Below, piece by piece: positions 43,008-56,240 of a stretch of 64,000 nucleotides of DNA. This DNA is from Symsagittifera roscoffensis (lineage: Eukaryota; Xenacoelomorpha; Acoela; Convolutidae). A program made the position numbers and the translations under genes. The notes beneath the pieces are model-generated. The model searched no databases. It was not told where the DNA came from and was given only the letters and a program-made list of their open reading frames with translations. The stretch is taken from contig NC_087063.1 in the NCBI RefSeq assembly GCF_963678635.1, positions 2,204,073-2,268,072 of the forward strand. Direction: 5' to 3'. The first letter of the stretch is position 1, and each line of letters begins with the position of its first letter.

Positions 43008-43579
43008 ATAATCGGGTTTAATCAACAATTTTTTCTTCAATTTTCAAAACAAAGCTTTGCGATAAGCAAATCAAAGCTCATATTTGGCGAGGAAACTGGA
43101 AAATTTTGTTCTGAATATATCGCAAAAGGGAGATTTAAGTAATCAATGTCAAGTTCACCTGCTTTTGAAATTAGCCCAGCTGGTTAAATTTTTCTCTTCA
43201 TGCACATTTTCCATCATGTAATTCCTTTCTGGTAAGAGCCATGCCAAAACTCTTCCATTTCTTTGAATTATTCACATCTCATTTGAAAAACAAACTGAAA
43301 AAAGTAGCCACTAGCAACAAATCGTCTTACTTGTCAAAAATCGAAAATTGAAACAAAAATTGATTAAGTGTTGGCTTCTTTTTTTTTTCACTTTTGTCCT
43401 GCCAATCCTTATAAGTGGGCCCACCTTGTCTAAATAAAACTATAGGTGATTGGTCAAAAAATATGGGTATAAGCAAAACAATCGTGCATTGCAATTTTAT
43501 GAAATTCCGCAACTCATTCAATTAAGTCTGGGTTAAGTTAAGTCTAAGTTAGTAAAAAACCCAGCGGGTTTTTTATGTG
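43008..43579. other. Upstream of the gene, nothing identified
   Basis: Should contain the 5' UTR and promoter of the minus-strand gene. No TATA box at a convincing position. Confidence 0.35.
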
Positions 43580-43900
43580 GGACGTCTTTTTCCTTCAGGG
43601 ATTCGACCCCCTGCCAACACTTAAGTTCCCCCATTGTATTATTTTCAGATCTCCATTTTTGGCAGACGGACCCTTCATTTGTTTTCTAAAGGCACCCTGG
43701 GCGCCAGTATATACAATACACTTAACTTACTTGAGGGGAAGCGCGCGTCAAAAAACGCAATTTTTTTGTCAAATTGTTCCTTAAAGTCCCCAATAAAACT
43801 TATTCTTATTTTTTACGCAAACATTTTTTTTTCAAAATAGGGTCTTTATAGTGCTTTGGGAGACCTCGGAAAATCAGTTTGGTCGACAAGTCAAAACAAA
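43580..43900 (-). mobile_element. CAGGGGCGG family, minus copy without left end
   Basis: GGGATTCGACCCCCTGCC, GGCACCCTGGGCGCC and GGAAAATCAGTTTGGTCGAC landmarks in reverse order. Confidence 0.6.
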
Positions 43901-43914
43901 AACATTCCCGCATT

Positions 43915-44975
43915 GGAGTTCCATGAATAAAAATCGATTATAATTGAGTTTCATTGTCAGTGCTCACAAAAGTGAAAACAAATCGATTATAATCAATTAA
44001 AAATGGATTATAATATTATTTTTTTTCGGGGCAACAAAATATTGTTTTCATCCATTATAATCGATTTTTTTTCACTATTGTGGACACTGACAATGAAATT
44101 AAATTATAATCAATTTTTTTCCCTTTTAGTGAGATAAAGTATTTTAACACACATTAAAGCTTTTCCACGTTTTAAACTAAAGTTGATTACGTTGGTTACT
44201 TGTTGGTCAATTTAATTTTTTTCTGCCTAACTTTGATTTTTTTGTTACTTTTTGTGTTACTCTAAAACTGAATTTTGTTCCTTTCAACAATTCTGTTAAT
44301 TTATTAGAAGTTACTATGTAAAGTGACTTTCCATTACCCCCCCCCCCCAGCGTTTGCCCATTTTTAAGAACCCCCCTCGGGGGTTCAGTGGGGTCTGGGT
44401 TCAGGTGGGGGTTGATCATTGGGTTCAGGTGGGGAAGGGGGTGGGTTCAGTGGGGGAGGGGTTCATTGGAGGGTGGGTTCAGGTGAGGAAGGGGTGGGTT
44501 CAGGTGGGAGAGGGGTGGTGGTTTCATGTGGGGGGGGGGGTGTTTAGGTGGGGGTGTTGAGTGGGGGAGGGATTAAAGGGGCAAACGTTAGGGGGATTGA
44601 AGGGGAGCAAAAGGGCAAACGTTAGGGGGGAGAACTTAACAGAATCTTTTTCCACATTGAGTTTTAGGTTTAGAAATGGGTTAGGCCGTACAATCGCTTT
44701 GCAAAGTTGCAGCATAACTCACTTGATAAATGCAGAAATTTTTGCAACATTTTCCACGACGCGCGAAACAAAAATAAAGTGGAAAAAAATCCATTTTAAT
44801 GTGATTTCCTACTTATTATAAAATCCATTATAAGGGATTCCAAATGAATTATAATGCATTTTGTTTTGGCGAGAAAAATGGATTTCAATCGATTAATAGT
44901 CCAGTTTTGTTGTCTGAACGTAACATGGGAATCGATTATATTTACAACTTTATAGACCACGAAAATCCATTATAA
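43915..44975. repeat. AT-palindrome element with G-rich core, copy 3
   Basis: Left part is a fold-back: two arms of about 70 bases (43,935-44,005 and 44,050-44,125) in inverse orientation, each with TTCATTGTCAGTG and ATCGATTATAAT. Core 44,335-44,635 is very G-rich with repeated GGGTTCAGGTGGGG. Right part 44,815-44,970 again has CCATTATAA words. Confidence 0.6.
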
Positions 44976-45630
44976 TCAATTTGTTTTCACTTTTCTTATA
45001 TGCGGCTTCCTTGCTTTTTTATGGCCAGGAGAGAAACGAAACAGACTGGAGTACATTTTTACGCAATTCATATCGCGTTGAAGCGACTAGCATCTATGCT
45101 CATAGAAACAAAAAAAAACATAAGACTGGATTTTGTGGTCCCAAGTTTTTTCAATATAATTGATTCCCATTCGCTTTTGCAAAACAAAATTATTTTTATA
45201 CGGATTATTATATTCTTTTCTCGAAACAAAACTTAAACAATTTTCATTTCATATAGAATGGACTATAGTGATAAAACAAAAATTCAACTTAAATTAGTCT
45301 TTACAAATTTAGTTTTTTGAATCATTTTGAGAATGTTATAAGAACCTATGAATCAGAGAAAAACCAGTGAGACTTGAATAAAAACTTAAGACATAACAAT
45401 GGCTGATGATTTCTGAAAATATTAACAAGAGGAGATTACCAGGATACAAGTAAGGTCCCATTCTTAAAACCAACTTCGTATATGAGTAACTCTGATGAAT
45501 GAAAAAACATTGAACAGTGACAAAGTTAAACTACCATAAAAACCGATTTGAGAACCGACAGCTCAGGCATTCTAGACTAATTTTACGACGTGAATAAAAT
45601 AGCTGTTGGATGTCAAGGCCAGAGGTACAT
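44976..45630. other. Unassigned
   Basis: AT-rich; a single outlying unit of the 23-base minisatellite is visible near 45,541. Confidence 0.4.
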
Positions 45631-45633
45631 CAC

Positions 45634-47833
45634 TCGATTTGAGAACCGCTCAAAACCCGATTTGAGAACCGCTCAGAACCAGGTTTGAGAACCATTCAGA
45701 ACCCGATTTGAGAACGGCTCGGAACCCGACTTGAGAAACACTCAGAGCCCGAATTGAGAACCGCTCAGAACTTGATTTAAGAACCGCTCAGAACCAGGTT
45801 TGAGAACCATTCAGAACCCGATTTGAAAACGGCTCAGAACTCGATTTGAGAAACACTCAGAGCCCGATTTGAGAACCGCTCAGAACTTGATTTAAGAACC
45901 GCTCACAACCCGATTTGAGAAACACTCAGAACCCGATTTGAGAAACACTCAGAGCCCGAATTGAGAACCATTCAGAACCCGATTCGAGAACAGCTCAGAA
46001 CTTGATTAAGAACCGCTCAGAACCCGATTCGAGAACCGCTCAGAACCCAATTTGAGTAACACTCAGAGCCCAATTTGAGAACCGCTCAGAACTTGATTTA
46101 AGAACCGATCAGAACTTGATTTAAGAACCGCTCAGAACTTGATTTAACAACCGCTCAGAGCCCGATTCGAGAACCGCTCAGAACACCATCTGAGAAACAC
46201 TCAGAGCCCGATTTGAGAACCGCTCAGAGTTTGATTTAAGAACCGCTCAAAACTTTATTTCAGAACCGCTCAGATCTTGATTTAAGAACCGCTCAGAACC
46301 CGATTCGAGAACTGCTCAGAACCCGATTTGGGAAACACTCAGAGCCCGAATTGAGAACCGCTCAGAACTTGATTTAAGAACCGCTCAGAACCCGATTTGA
46401 GAACCGCTCAGAACCCGACTGAGAACCACTCAGAACCCAATTTCAGAACCACTCACAACCCTATTTGAGAATCACTCAGGACTTGACTTAAGAACCGCTC
46501 AGAACCAGATTTAAGAACCGCTCAGAGCCCGATTTGAGAAGCACTCAGAACCCGAAACAAGGACCGCTCAGACTTTTATTTAAGAACCGATCAGAACAAG
46601 ATTTAAGAACCGCTCAGAAGTCAGATTGCGAACCGCTCAAAACCCGAGTTGAGAACCGCTCAAAACTCGATCTGAGAACCCTTAGAACCCAATTCGAGAA
46701 CCGCTCAGAACTTATTTAGAGAACCGCTCAGAACCCGACTTAATAACCACTCAGAACCCGATTTGAGAATCGTTCAGAACCCGGTTTGAGTACCGCTCAA
46801 TAGTTGATTTGAAAACAGCTAAAAAACCGATTTAAAAACCGCTCAGAACCCAATTTTAGAACCGCTCAGAAGCCAATTTGAGAACAGCTCAGAACCCGAT
46901 TCGGGAACCGCTCAGAACTTGATTAAGAACCGCTCAGAACTTTATTTAAGAACCGCTCAGAACCCGATTCGAGAACCGCTCAGAACCCAATTTGAGTAAC
47001 ACTCAGAGCCCGATTTGAGAACCGCTCAGAACTTGATTTAAGAACCGATCAGAACTTGATTTAACAACCGCTCAGAGCCCGATTCGAGAACCGCTCAGAA
47101 CACCATCTGAGAAACACTCAGAGCCCGATTTGAGAACCGCTCAGAGTTTGATTTAAGAACCGCTCAAAACTTTATTTCAGAACCGCTCAGATCTTGATTT
47201 AAGAACCGCTCAGAACCCGATTCGAGAACTGCTCAGAACCCGATTTGAGAAACACTCAGAGCCCGAATTGAGAACCGCTCAGAACCAGATTTAAGAACCG
47301 CTCAGAGCCCGATTTGAGAAGCACTCAGAACCCGAAACAAGGATCGCTCAGACTTTTATTTAAGAACCGATCAGAACAAGATTTGAGAACCGCTCAAACC
47401 CAATTTAAGAACCGCTCAGAAGTCAATTTCAGAACCGCTCAAAACGCGAGTTGAGAACCGCTCAAAACTCGATCTGAGAACCCCTTAGAACCCAATTCGA
47501 GAACCGCTCAGAACTTATTTAGAGAACCGCTCAGAACCCGACTTAATAACCACTCAGAACCCGATTTGAGAATCGTTCAGAACCCGGTTTGAGTACCGCT
47601 CAATAGCTGATTTGAAAATAGCTAGAAAACTGATTTAAAAACCGCTCAGAACCCAATTTTAGAACCGCTCAGAAGCCAATTTGAGAACAGCTCAGAACCC
47701 GATTCGAGAACCGCTCAGAACTTGATTAAGAACCGCTCAGAACTTGATTTAAGAACCGCTCAGAACCAGGTTTAAGGATAGTTCAGAACCCGATTTGAGA
47801 AACACTCAGAGCCCGATTTGAGAATTCTCAGAA
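45634..47833. repeat. Minisatellite with 23-base unit, about 95 copies
   Basis: Units read roughly GAACCGCTCAGAACCC plus GATTTGA with substitutions. Higher-order copies exist: blocks recur at offsets of 780 and 803 (differing by one unit) and 917. The unit is not a multiple of three and there are no unique spacers, so it is neither coding nor a CRISPR array. Confidence 0.95.
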
Positions 47834-47995
47834 GAAGCAGTTTTTTGAAGTTTCTTATGTATTTTTGACTGGAATTTATTTTATGCTTCCCACTTCGAAA
47901 AGCCCATGGCAGACTGAAATGTTTGATTTTCGTTGTCTCTCTTAAAATGCAAACATTTTCATCAGCTAGTACTATCGATGTCTTGCACAAATCAA

Positions 47996-48524
47996 ACAAG
48001 ACTGCTCATATCAAGGCGAAGTCCTGAAGGTTCCGACTGCCTTTTAAGGTTTATGGAGCAGTAATAACATTAGAAAATTAAACGTAATAAAACAAAACAA
48101 AAAAAAATTCTAAAATTTGAAATTGTTTATGAAAATCAGCCCCCCACACGCAATATAAAGTACAAAAGGATAACTTTCGCTCCTTGTAACAAATTAATTA
48201 TGGCAAATAAGCTTCTTTCAACCAATTTGGAACAATTTCTAAGACGTAATAAATCTCCGCTTACGCGTTGATAGCAAGAAATATATCGCGCGTTAATTGT
48301 CCCAAATTGGCCAAAAAGGCAATCTTTAAACTCCCGTAATTCTCCGAAAAAAATGATCACAAGTAAAATATCTTTTCAAATGTGAGCTCAAGACAATACC
48401 TTTCGAATGATATAAAAAATTCCGCCAAAAATGGCTGGTTAAAAAGTCGAAATTTGTCTAAAGAAAAAAAAACCCAACCGAGCACAAATATTCCGTTACT
48501 TTCGTATCAAAAGTAGGAACAATA
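47996..48524 (-). mobile_element. 530-bp Helentron/HINE-like element
   Basis: Minus copy just after the minisatellite, both ends present. 3' hairpin altered (CAGGACTTCGCCTTG). Confidence 0.75.
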
Positions 48525-49847
48525 AATACTTTAATCTCCATAGGATGTCAATACATTTTCCGATATATAGTTGTTTCAGTGTCAACCCAGGTTACTCTCT
48601 CGTTTAAATTAAGACCGAGCAGCGCACTACATTTAAAAGTTTTTCACTTACCTTTTTTTTACTTAAAAAAAATAAGGATCTCATTACTTATTTCTGAAGC
48701 AATTATACATACTCTTGTAAGCTGAAAATTCTCCTGTCAAGTTGCAATCATCAATTCCGTGTCCGTTTTTGATGAACAAACCCTTCTCAAAAATTTATCG
48801 AATTTTAACCAAAACAATTTCAATTTTACATTTAAAAGGCAGGAGCATGCCCAGGAAACGTTCATCCTCGTAATCTTTTGTGAAATCAATTGGTAAAAAA
48901 AACTTTTGTGAAAACTTTTGTGAAATCTTTTGTGAAATCAATTGGTAAAAGAAATCAATTTTTTTTGGTTTCTCGGTTTCATGGTCGAGTTACTCCAATA
49001 ACAGTAAACTAAGGGCAATTGATATCGAAAATATTGTTTTTTATTAAAAAACGAGAAACCAATTTTAGCCAACAAGAAGACGAAGGAGGTGGCATTTTGT
49101 TTCAGGGACCTAAAACCCCAAAAATAACCCAGAAGCAGTGTTGAACATCCTTATTTGAAACATTGCTGAAAACACGAAAAAATGCTCAGATTTTTTTTTG
49201 TGAATAGAATCAATGATACATGAAGCTCTATGGAATTATCTATCAGCAATTTTTACTTTTAATGTTTGTTCGGGCACATAGGAAAAAAAATGAAAATATC
49301 TGAAACTACAAAGACAAACACTAGCTTTTACTATGGTAAAAGGTATGAAATTTTTTTTCTTGTAGACCGGTTTCTACACAATTTCAAACGAAAGTCCTTT
49401 TTTGGTTCAGATTTTTTGCTACAGTTAAGTTAAACGAGAAATTATCATTTTTTTTAAAAACTGGTTCCAGATTTGGCTACTAAACCTTCCTTAAAATGAA
49501 ATTCATTTAAACTCAACTTTACTTTTTTGACAAGTAATCGAAAAAATCGATGAGCAAAAAACAACAAGTTTCACGCCAGTATACAAAAAAGATGAGAAAG
49601 TTAGGAACCTAAATCAATCACTGGATCACTGTCAATTTAGTTTGAAAAACTACTAAATAACCAAATAATTGATCATATATTTTCACTCAAAATATCTCAG
49701 CAGCACTCATTTTGTAGTTATTGTTGTTGTTGATGGAAATTTACAGTATAACTGATTGAGTTTTCGTCCCATCTGAACAACGAAAATCTTGTAGTAACTT
49801 TTAAAATGAATGGAATCTAATTTGCAAAAAAATTTATTATTATTATT
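48525..49847. other. Unassigned
   Basis: Small tandem duplications of CTTTTGTGAAATCAATTGGT near 48,880-48,950; otherwise plain AT-rich DNA. Confidence 0.4.
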
Positions 49848-50374
49848 GTTCCGATTTTTGATACGAAAGTAATGAAATATTTGTGCACGGGGCGGGTTTT
49901 TTATTCTTCAGACAAATTTCGACTTTTTAACTAGCCATTTTTGGCGGAATTTTTTATATCATTCGCAAGGTATTGTTGTCTTGAGCTCAAATTTGAAAAG
50001 ATATTTTACTTGTGATCATTTTTTCGTAGAGTTACGGGAGTTTGAAAATTGCTTTTTTGACCAATTTGTGACAATTAACGCGCGATATATTTCGCGCTAT
50101 TAACGCGTGAGCGGAGATTTAATCCATCTTAGAAATCGTTCCAAATCGGTTGAAAGAAGATTTTTCGCCATAATTGATTTGTTACAAGGAGAGAAATCTA
50201 TCTTTTTGTACTTTATATGGCGTGTGGGGGGATGATTTTCAAAAACAATTTCAAATTTTGGAAAAAAAATAATTTTATTTGATTACATTTATTTTTTTTT
50301 AGGTTAATACTATTCCATAAAGCTTAAAAGGCAGTCGGAACATTCAGTGCTTCGCCCTGATACGAGCAGTCTTG
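49848..50374 (+). mobile_element. 530-bp Helentron/HINE-like element
   Basis: Plus copy from TTGTTCCGATTTTTGATACG to GATACGAGCAGTCTTG. Central palindrome well preserved. Confidence 0.78.
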
Positions 50375-50949
50375 TTTTTTTTACGTTGCAGTTGCAAAAC
50401 AGGATCCATGTGCATTCATTTTGTTCCCAAATAGTTCCTCTAAAAGCTCCCGTCTTAACTGCACGATTCGTCTTTGTAGTCCTTGTCTATTCAAAACATC
50501 GATTTTGTAATTTATGAAACTAATTAATTAGTTGACAAGTCTGAAAAATTTTTATCTCACTTTATCTGTTAGAGTTTTCTTGAGATTGAAGATCGCTTAT
50601 TTTCGTCTTTCTCTCAAGATAAATCTTGTCAATCTTCTAGTCGTTCTTTCCATACAGAATTAAAATTAATGACACTAGAATTATTATTTGCAATTGAAAA
50701 AACTTAGTTACTCAGGATGTTCAGAAACATTTTCAGTTACCCACGTCAGAAGTTTTTTTGAAATCTTTTTAAATTTGTCAGATCTGTTCGAGAATTATTT
50801 GAGATTATTAAACCATAGATTAGCATAGGTTACGTTTTTGATTTGTATAGCACATTTTTTTATCCGCCTTTTTCACTCTGTATTCAACGTTTCTTCTGAT
50901 GCCAGAAAAAGTGTTGTCGACTCTTTCTAATCTTGACTGAATATGTTCC

Positions 50950-53190
50950 TGCCATGAAAGATCCTTCGGTTTATAGTTTCATTTATATTTTATCAGGTTT
51001 GAGTTTTCTAAGGTCTATCCACATAGCATGTAACCAAGCTGGTTCCCCAAAGTAAATTTTTGCGCATTTGTCTTGCGTATTAGAGCTGACTTTAATCCAG
51101 TATTCCTAACCCACAGCTCCACAGCTTTGAGGCTCTTTTGTTTATCTTCTCGTCTTTTGTTATATACCAACAGCTTCAAGTCGCCCAAACATATATGGAT
51201 CGCCGAATTTCAATACATCAATATTGAAGATACTTAAGATATATCATTAAGAAAAATTCGAAAAAATATGAAGCAAAACAGCAATCCCTGCTGGAATTTG
51301 GAAAAATCTGTGAACATTTTCGGATAAATTTTTGGAAAAATCTGTATAAAAAACGATAACTAGGTTTTCAGATTGATTATCAAGTGTTTCATAGATGTCC
51401 TTCAGAAATATCAACAAATTGGGGATCCCTCAAACTTTTTTAAGACCGAGTTGACGTGGTTTGTGATGTGGTTGTAGAGTTCTGGGTACTTACATTGTTC
51501 TAGAGTTTTGAGAAAGTGAGACAACACCGAGGTTCTGAGGTTATCTACTTATCGTGCGCCATCCTTCTCGTAGATAGGCGACAACGCTGCTAGCTCCCAA
51601 TCATCTCGGTTTTATCTCACTCTAATAGTGTTTTCGAATAAGCAAAGTAGATTCGACATCAGCTCACGAGCTGCTAGGTAGAATAAAATGAGCGGGTGAC
51701 CAAAACGGCCCACAGTTTTGTTGTATTTGGAAACACTGAAAATATCTTCAAATAGTTTTTAAGATAGTGAAGTTTTTCAAGGTCCAATTCTCATGCTCAA
51801 GGTCATTCAGAATTAACTCACTTTTTGGAGAGAAAACAAATTGAAGGTTTTACGTGAGCATTGGAACTTTTTCTCCATTTACCGAAGTGCTTTTACCGTC
51901 TTTGATCATTGATTTTGAAAGTTTACCAGCTTCTTCAAACTTTCTAGATGTTTAAATCTGAGTTGATTATTTCAAGTACTCATCACTGTTTCTTGATGGA
52001 TAAGTTGGTCTTCCTCTTTATCTTATTTTATAAATTTTGCCATCTTCTGTAGGAAGTTTTTACGTTAAGTTGTTGGTTTCAATCAGTAGATTCAAGTTTG
52101 CATGTTTATTTGTTCATCAAATTTGGAGTTACTGGGAGTTTTCAACAGTAGAAGAAGTTGACGATTATTTATCACTCTGGTTACATCTTCGCAAAATTTT
52201 TTCCGTTTGAAAAAATTTTGTGTAACCTTCTGGATCGAGAGATTCCCTAGTTGTTATTTGTTGATTTCGTGGTAGTAATTACCACCAAAAAATTTTTAAC
52301 AATCAAAATCACTATTCTAGCTTGAGAAACTGAGATCCAGGATGCTATTTCTGCACTTTATTTAAGTTGATGCTCTTTAAACATTTCAATGATTTGGTTT
52401 TCACAATTGTTTGTGCTGCAATCATTTTGCCTGTTTGCGTATGGGAAATAAGTACCATTCTGGAATTTTCTTATTCAAAAGTCTTTTTTAGGAATTTTTT
52501 TTCTTTCATCGAGTCTTGACTTACTTTGAAGGGCCTTTATAAGCTCTTTGTGAATTTTATATAAATTTTTTCGCGCTTAGTTTTTGAGATGTCTTCTTTT
52601 TTTGGTAGGTCACTCAAGTTGCTGCTGTTTTCTAAAATAACAGTGAGAGTATGTATATCAAAGAATTAAAGAATATATCCGTTTTGTCTTTTCTTCTTGA
52701 AACTTTGGGGATCTACTAGTATTTGTAGGTGCACTCGATCTATGCCAGCAGAAAGCTAACAATCGATTAAACTGAGAGTTTCTAGTTCAAGGCATGTAAT
52801 TTGAAAAAGGGATTTGATCATGGTGGATTTGGCGTTGGATTTTATTAAGTTTTAGCCGGAAGTCTTATTTCTGTTATAAGAATTGTGGCTCAATGATTTG
52901 TTTTTGTTGGATGGCGTCAATGGTTTGGTTTGTTGGACGGCCATTGGTTTAGTTGACTGTTGGTTGACCATTGGTTTAGTTGATTGATATTCCAATGATA
53001 GATCAATTATCATATAGTCAATTCGTGTTTTCGAATGGGTGGTTCCTGTTTTGTTAGTAGCGTCTAGGAAGAAGAATTGTATCAGGAGATTTTTTTTGTC
53101 AGCATTCAAGTTAAACACTTTTTTTGACTTAAGAAGTATTTGAAAAACTTCATTAAAAAATGAGACAAAACAAATATGCACAAGCAATAC
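50950..53190 (-). pseudogene. Decayed non-LTR retrotransposon, minus strand (endonuclease and reverse transcriptase remnants)
   Basis: Near 53,000-53,030 the minus strand reads THSKTRIDYMI, the end of an APE-type endonuclease (S-R-I-D-Y-I/V). Near 51,440-51,585 it reads PIYEKDGA, then LRTSVLSHFLKTLEQ, matching the K-K-G-D...YRPIS...K-x-x-E region of LINE reverse transcriptases. Near 51,100-51,190 GDLKLLVYNKRREDKQKS then ELWVRNTGLK matches A-D-D-L-K-L...L..W...N.L. Several stops and frameshifts; not functional. Confidence 0.7.
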
Positions 53191-53788
53191 ATAGTTTTAT
53201 TTTTGTCGAAATGTTTAGTAGTCAAAAACTTAAAAGACATCATTTTTGAATACTGTGCATGATGACAAAATTGATTTTAAAAAAAAAGATTTATTAAAGA
53301 AAAGCGAAAGACGTTTCTACGAACTTATATTTTTTAGAGTTCAAAGAATATCTAACTCTGGGAGTCCTGGATGGACCTCACTAAAACAATATCGCCTTAC
53401 TCAATACAAACTCGCCATGAAAAACTCTCCAATTGAAGTTTCCCGCTTCGCAGTTAAAAAGAAAGATTATTTTAATTGTATATAGAATATGAGCCCGTTG
53501 AAAAAGTGAAAAACAATTCGCTTTTCTCAGTACAAATCAAAACTGCCTACAAAACAACCTCACCTTCGAATACAAAATTCATCACTTTCACTTTTCCTTC
53601 AATTAAATTTAATTACAGTATTAATCTAGTAATAACTCATGATAATGTCCAGCATGGAAATATTTTCTGATGGGTTCCATAAAGTAAGCGAACAAGCTTT
53701 GTACAAAATTTATTATGATCTTCATGGCCAAAAAAATGTTACAGGAAATTCGTTGAAGTAATCACAAAAACGGGATGTCTTTCAAGTG

Positions 53789-53809
53789 TGTGTGTGTGTG
53801 TGTGTGTGG
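53789..53809. repeat. TG microsatellite
   Basis: About ten GT units. Confidence 0.9.
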
Positions 53810-53939
53810 AGATCTATAACAATTTAGACTGCCAACTCCAAGTTATGTGAGTTTGAACCTTCCAAAACACCCAATGACTTCTCAAAACCAAAAAATATGA
53901 TTTTGGGATCCTATTTTACGGCTCAAATAAGAAGGGAAT

Positions 53940-56240
53940 TATGTCAAATGACACCAAGATTCAACCATTTAGATTCAGTAGCACTGAAGGTAAAATCAAA
54001 AAGTTATGTCAATACCCATCAGCTGATCTTAAAATTTCGTGGTCCTAGATGGCGATAATTCCATCATGAAGTCAAAGAATGATAACGTGAATGAGATTGC
54101 TGACAAACACCACAAACTGATTGAGTATTTCACTGATAAGCTTACGTCTAAAAGAAATGTATAGCAAAATGCCTCCAATCTTAAACAAAGAGGAAGCAAA
54201 ATCTAAGGTTGAAACAAATAATGAGTTTTTTTAACAAAACTTACAGCGGTAAACCAGGTTTTCCATTGCTTAGAGTCAAAGCACTGATTAGAAATATCAC
54301 TTGTCGGAGCTTTCTAAAATTATATAAGCTTCATATAAATGATGATCATGGTTATCCCTTTTTGCGCAATTGCTTTCGTGCAATTTTACGTCATCACTCG
54401 AACATGCTGCTACGATCAAAAATTGTAGGTAAGTGTAAGAATTGCAATCAAAATAGCACCAATTACCAAAACCAACCCTACTCTGGGCCCTGAGTTTATC
54501 ATCCAGACTTGAGCGGGCAAAACAAAACCCCAGATAGTTATGTGAAGGGCCGTTGGCGATATTATTTACGATGATTTCCTTAAATAACACTGGTATTTAG
54601 AACTAATTAGAATAAATCTGCTCTTAGTCTTATCTAGCCTTTTTGTTACCTTTTCAAATGAATTTGAACAACCTGTAGCTTATCATATTTTATCATAAAA
54701 GTCTAAACTAAAAATTTTTTCCATGGGTTGCCACATTTTTTGATGATAAATTTATTTTTGTGCCGTTCAACGCACTTAAACTTAGAAAATAGTTCCTCTC
54801 AAGCGCGCTATTTGAAACTGAGGTTTTTTAACCTTTATTTATAGGTTTTCTTTTAGTATTTCATTTCCAACTTCAACTGATTTTCTCAGCGACTCTTCTC
54901 GGTGAAAGGAAAATTTAATTGTTCAATCAGTGACAATAATTACTATATAAACATCACAAAAACAAACTGGTTAACTATCGATGAGCCAAAGGACCAAAAT
55001 CTGAGGACTCTACATAGTACAAAACAAATAGATTCTCCTTGCGATAGATCTATGTAAGCCAGAGAAAAGACAACATGTGGTGGGTTTTTGCTACTAATAC
55101 CCAAAAACTCACTTCAAAACCACGGCAATATCAAAATACTCCTCAAAAAAATATATGATATCATGTGGATTGAAATCAAGTTTTCTTCTTTAAACAACGA
55201 CAGAAAATTGCTTCGGAAAGTTTTGTCTAATTTGAGCAAAAGAAAAATTTTTTTTTCTGAAATCGCCAAATTATTTGATTATGCGCAATCCTACAACTGC
55301 AAAACAATTTTAATGGGGAGTTGCAACATATAATACTTTAATGCTGGAAAAAGAATCTCTCGATGCAATCCTTGTTCCGCGCAATTTGGACGAAACTAAC
55401 AAAACAGTACCCACCCATTCCACAACCCTAATTATAATCTATCTGTTTTTGGAATAGCATTCAAAGTAATCAGTAGTTTTCAGGTAATCCATCGCAACAG
55501 ACCACTGAGCCACAATTTCTATAACTGAACTGAAGCTTCCTGCTGAAATTATACCAAATCCAATGCCAACTCTTTGATGAAATTTTCAAATTGGAAAAAG
55601 ATATTCAATCAACTCTTTCTACCAACAACTGGAAAAGCTAATACAGGCAAACTTATCCTGAATTTTTGCACATTATGTTACAAAATAGCGTACTAAACTT
55701 TGTGAATCATGCTCCGCAAAAATCATTTTTTTCCGTTACCAGCGCAGAGTGCAAAGAAGAACTTTGCAAAATCAATCTTAAAAATAAACACCGGTGCCCT
55801 TTGTCATTCCGGCATTGGCATCAAAGACAGTTGAAACAAATTAAACGCGCATCCTACTTATTTCCAGGAAAATCTGAACAACAACATCTTTTCTCATAAT
55901 AATAAAAAAAAACCGTTGTCACATCACATGCAAAAAAGATGATATGAAATAACCAAAAAATCACAGGCCAATCTCAAAAATTTGGATTATCAAAATATTT
56001 ACGGAAAGTTCTATAGGAAAAAAAAACAAAACTTGTTGAGCAACGCACAATTCGGTTCAAAATATCCTTGTGATGCAGTTTTATCAATTGGAAGCAATAT
56101 TTTGCAGCTTGCTCATTATTAGTTCTTTCCAAAGCTTTTAAAAGACTTAAAGAGACAATTACCAAATATATGAAACTAGTACAGCACGCAGATGACACAC
56201 TACGGGACAATCATAAAAAATACAAAAGTAAAAGAAAATA
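53940..56240 (+). pseudogene. Older decayed non-LTR retrotransposon copy, plus strand
   Basis: NEIADKHHKLIEYFTDK near 54,090 and KPGFPLLRVKALIRNI near 54,250 fit the segment between endonuclease and RT. HWHQRQLKQIKRAS at 55,810 and HADDT at 56,185-56,199 correspond to the same points in the tandem units that follow. Many stops. Confidence 0.55.

Noticed and set aside
44354-44560. Gly/Val-rich open frame in the G-rich core
   Set aside because: Low-complexity translation of GGGTTCAGGTGGGG repeats, inside a repeat element.
46534-46719. Open frame inside the minisatellite
   Set aside because: A by-product of the 23-base repeat; the unit is not a multiple of three, so the frame shifts each unit.
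45634-47833. Could the regular array be a CRISPR?
   Set aside because: Units are contiguous with no unique spacers, and the context is eukaryotic.
53476-54493. Plus-strand frames as host genes
   Set aside because: The later part resembles the segment before a LINE RT; the earlier part shows no family and no splice structure.
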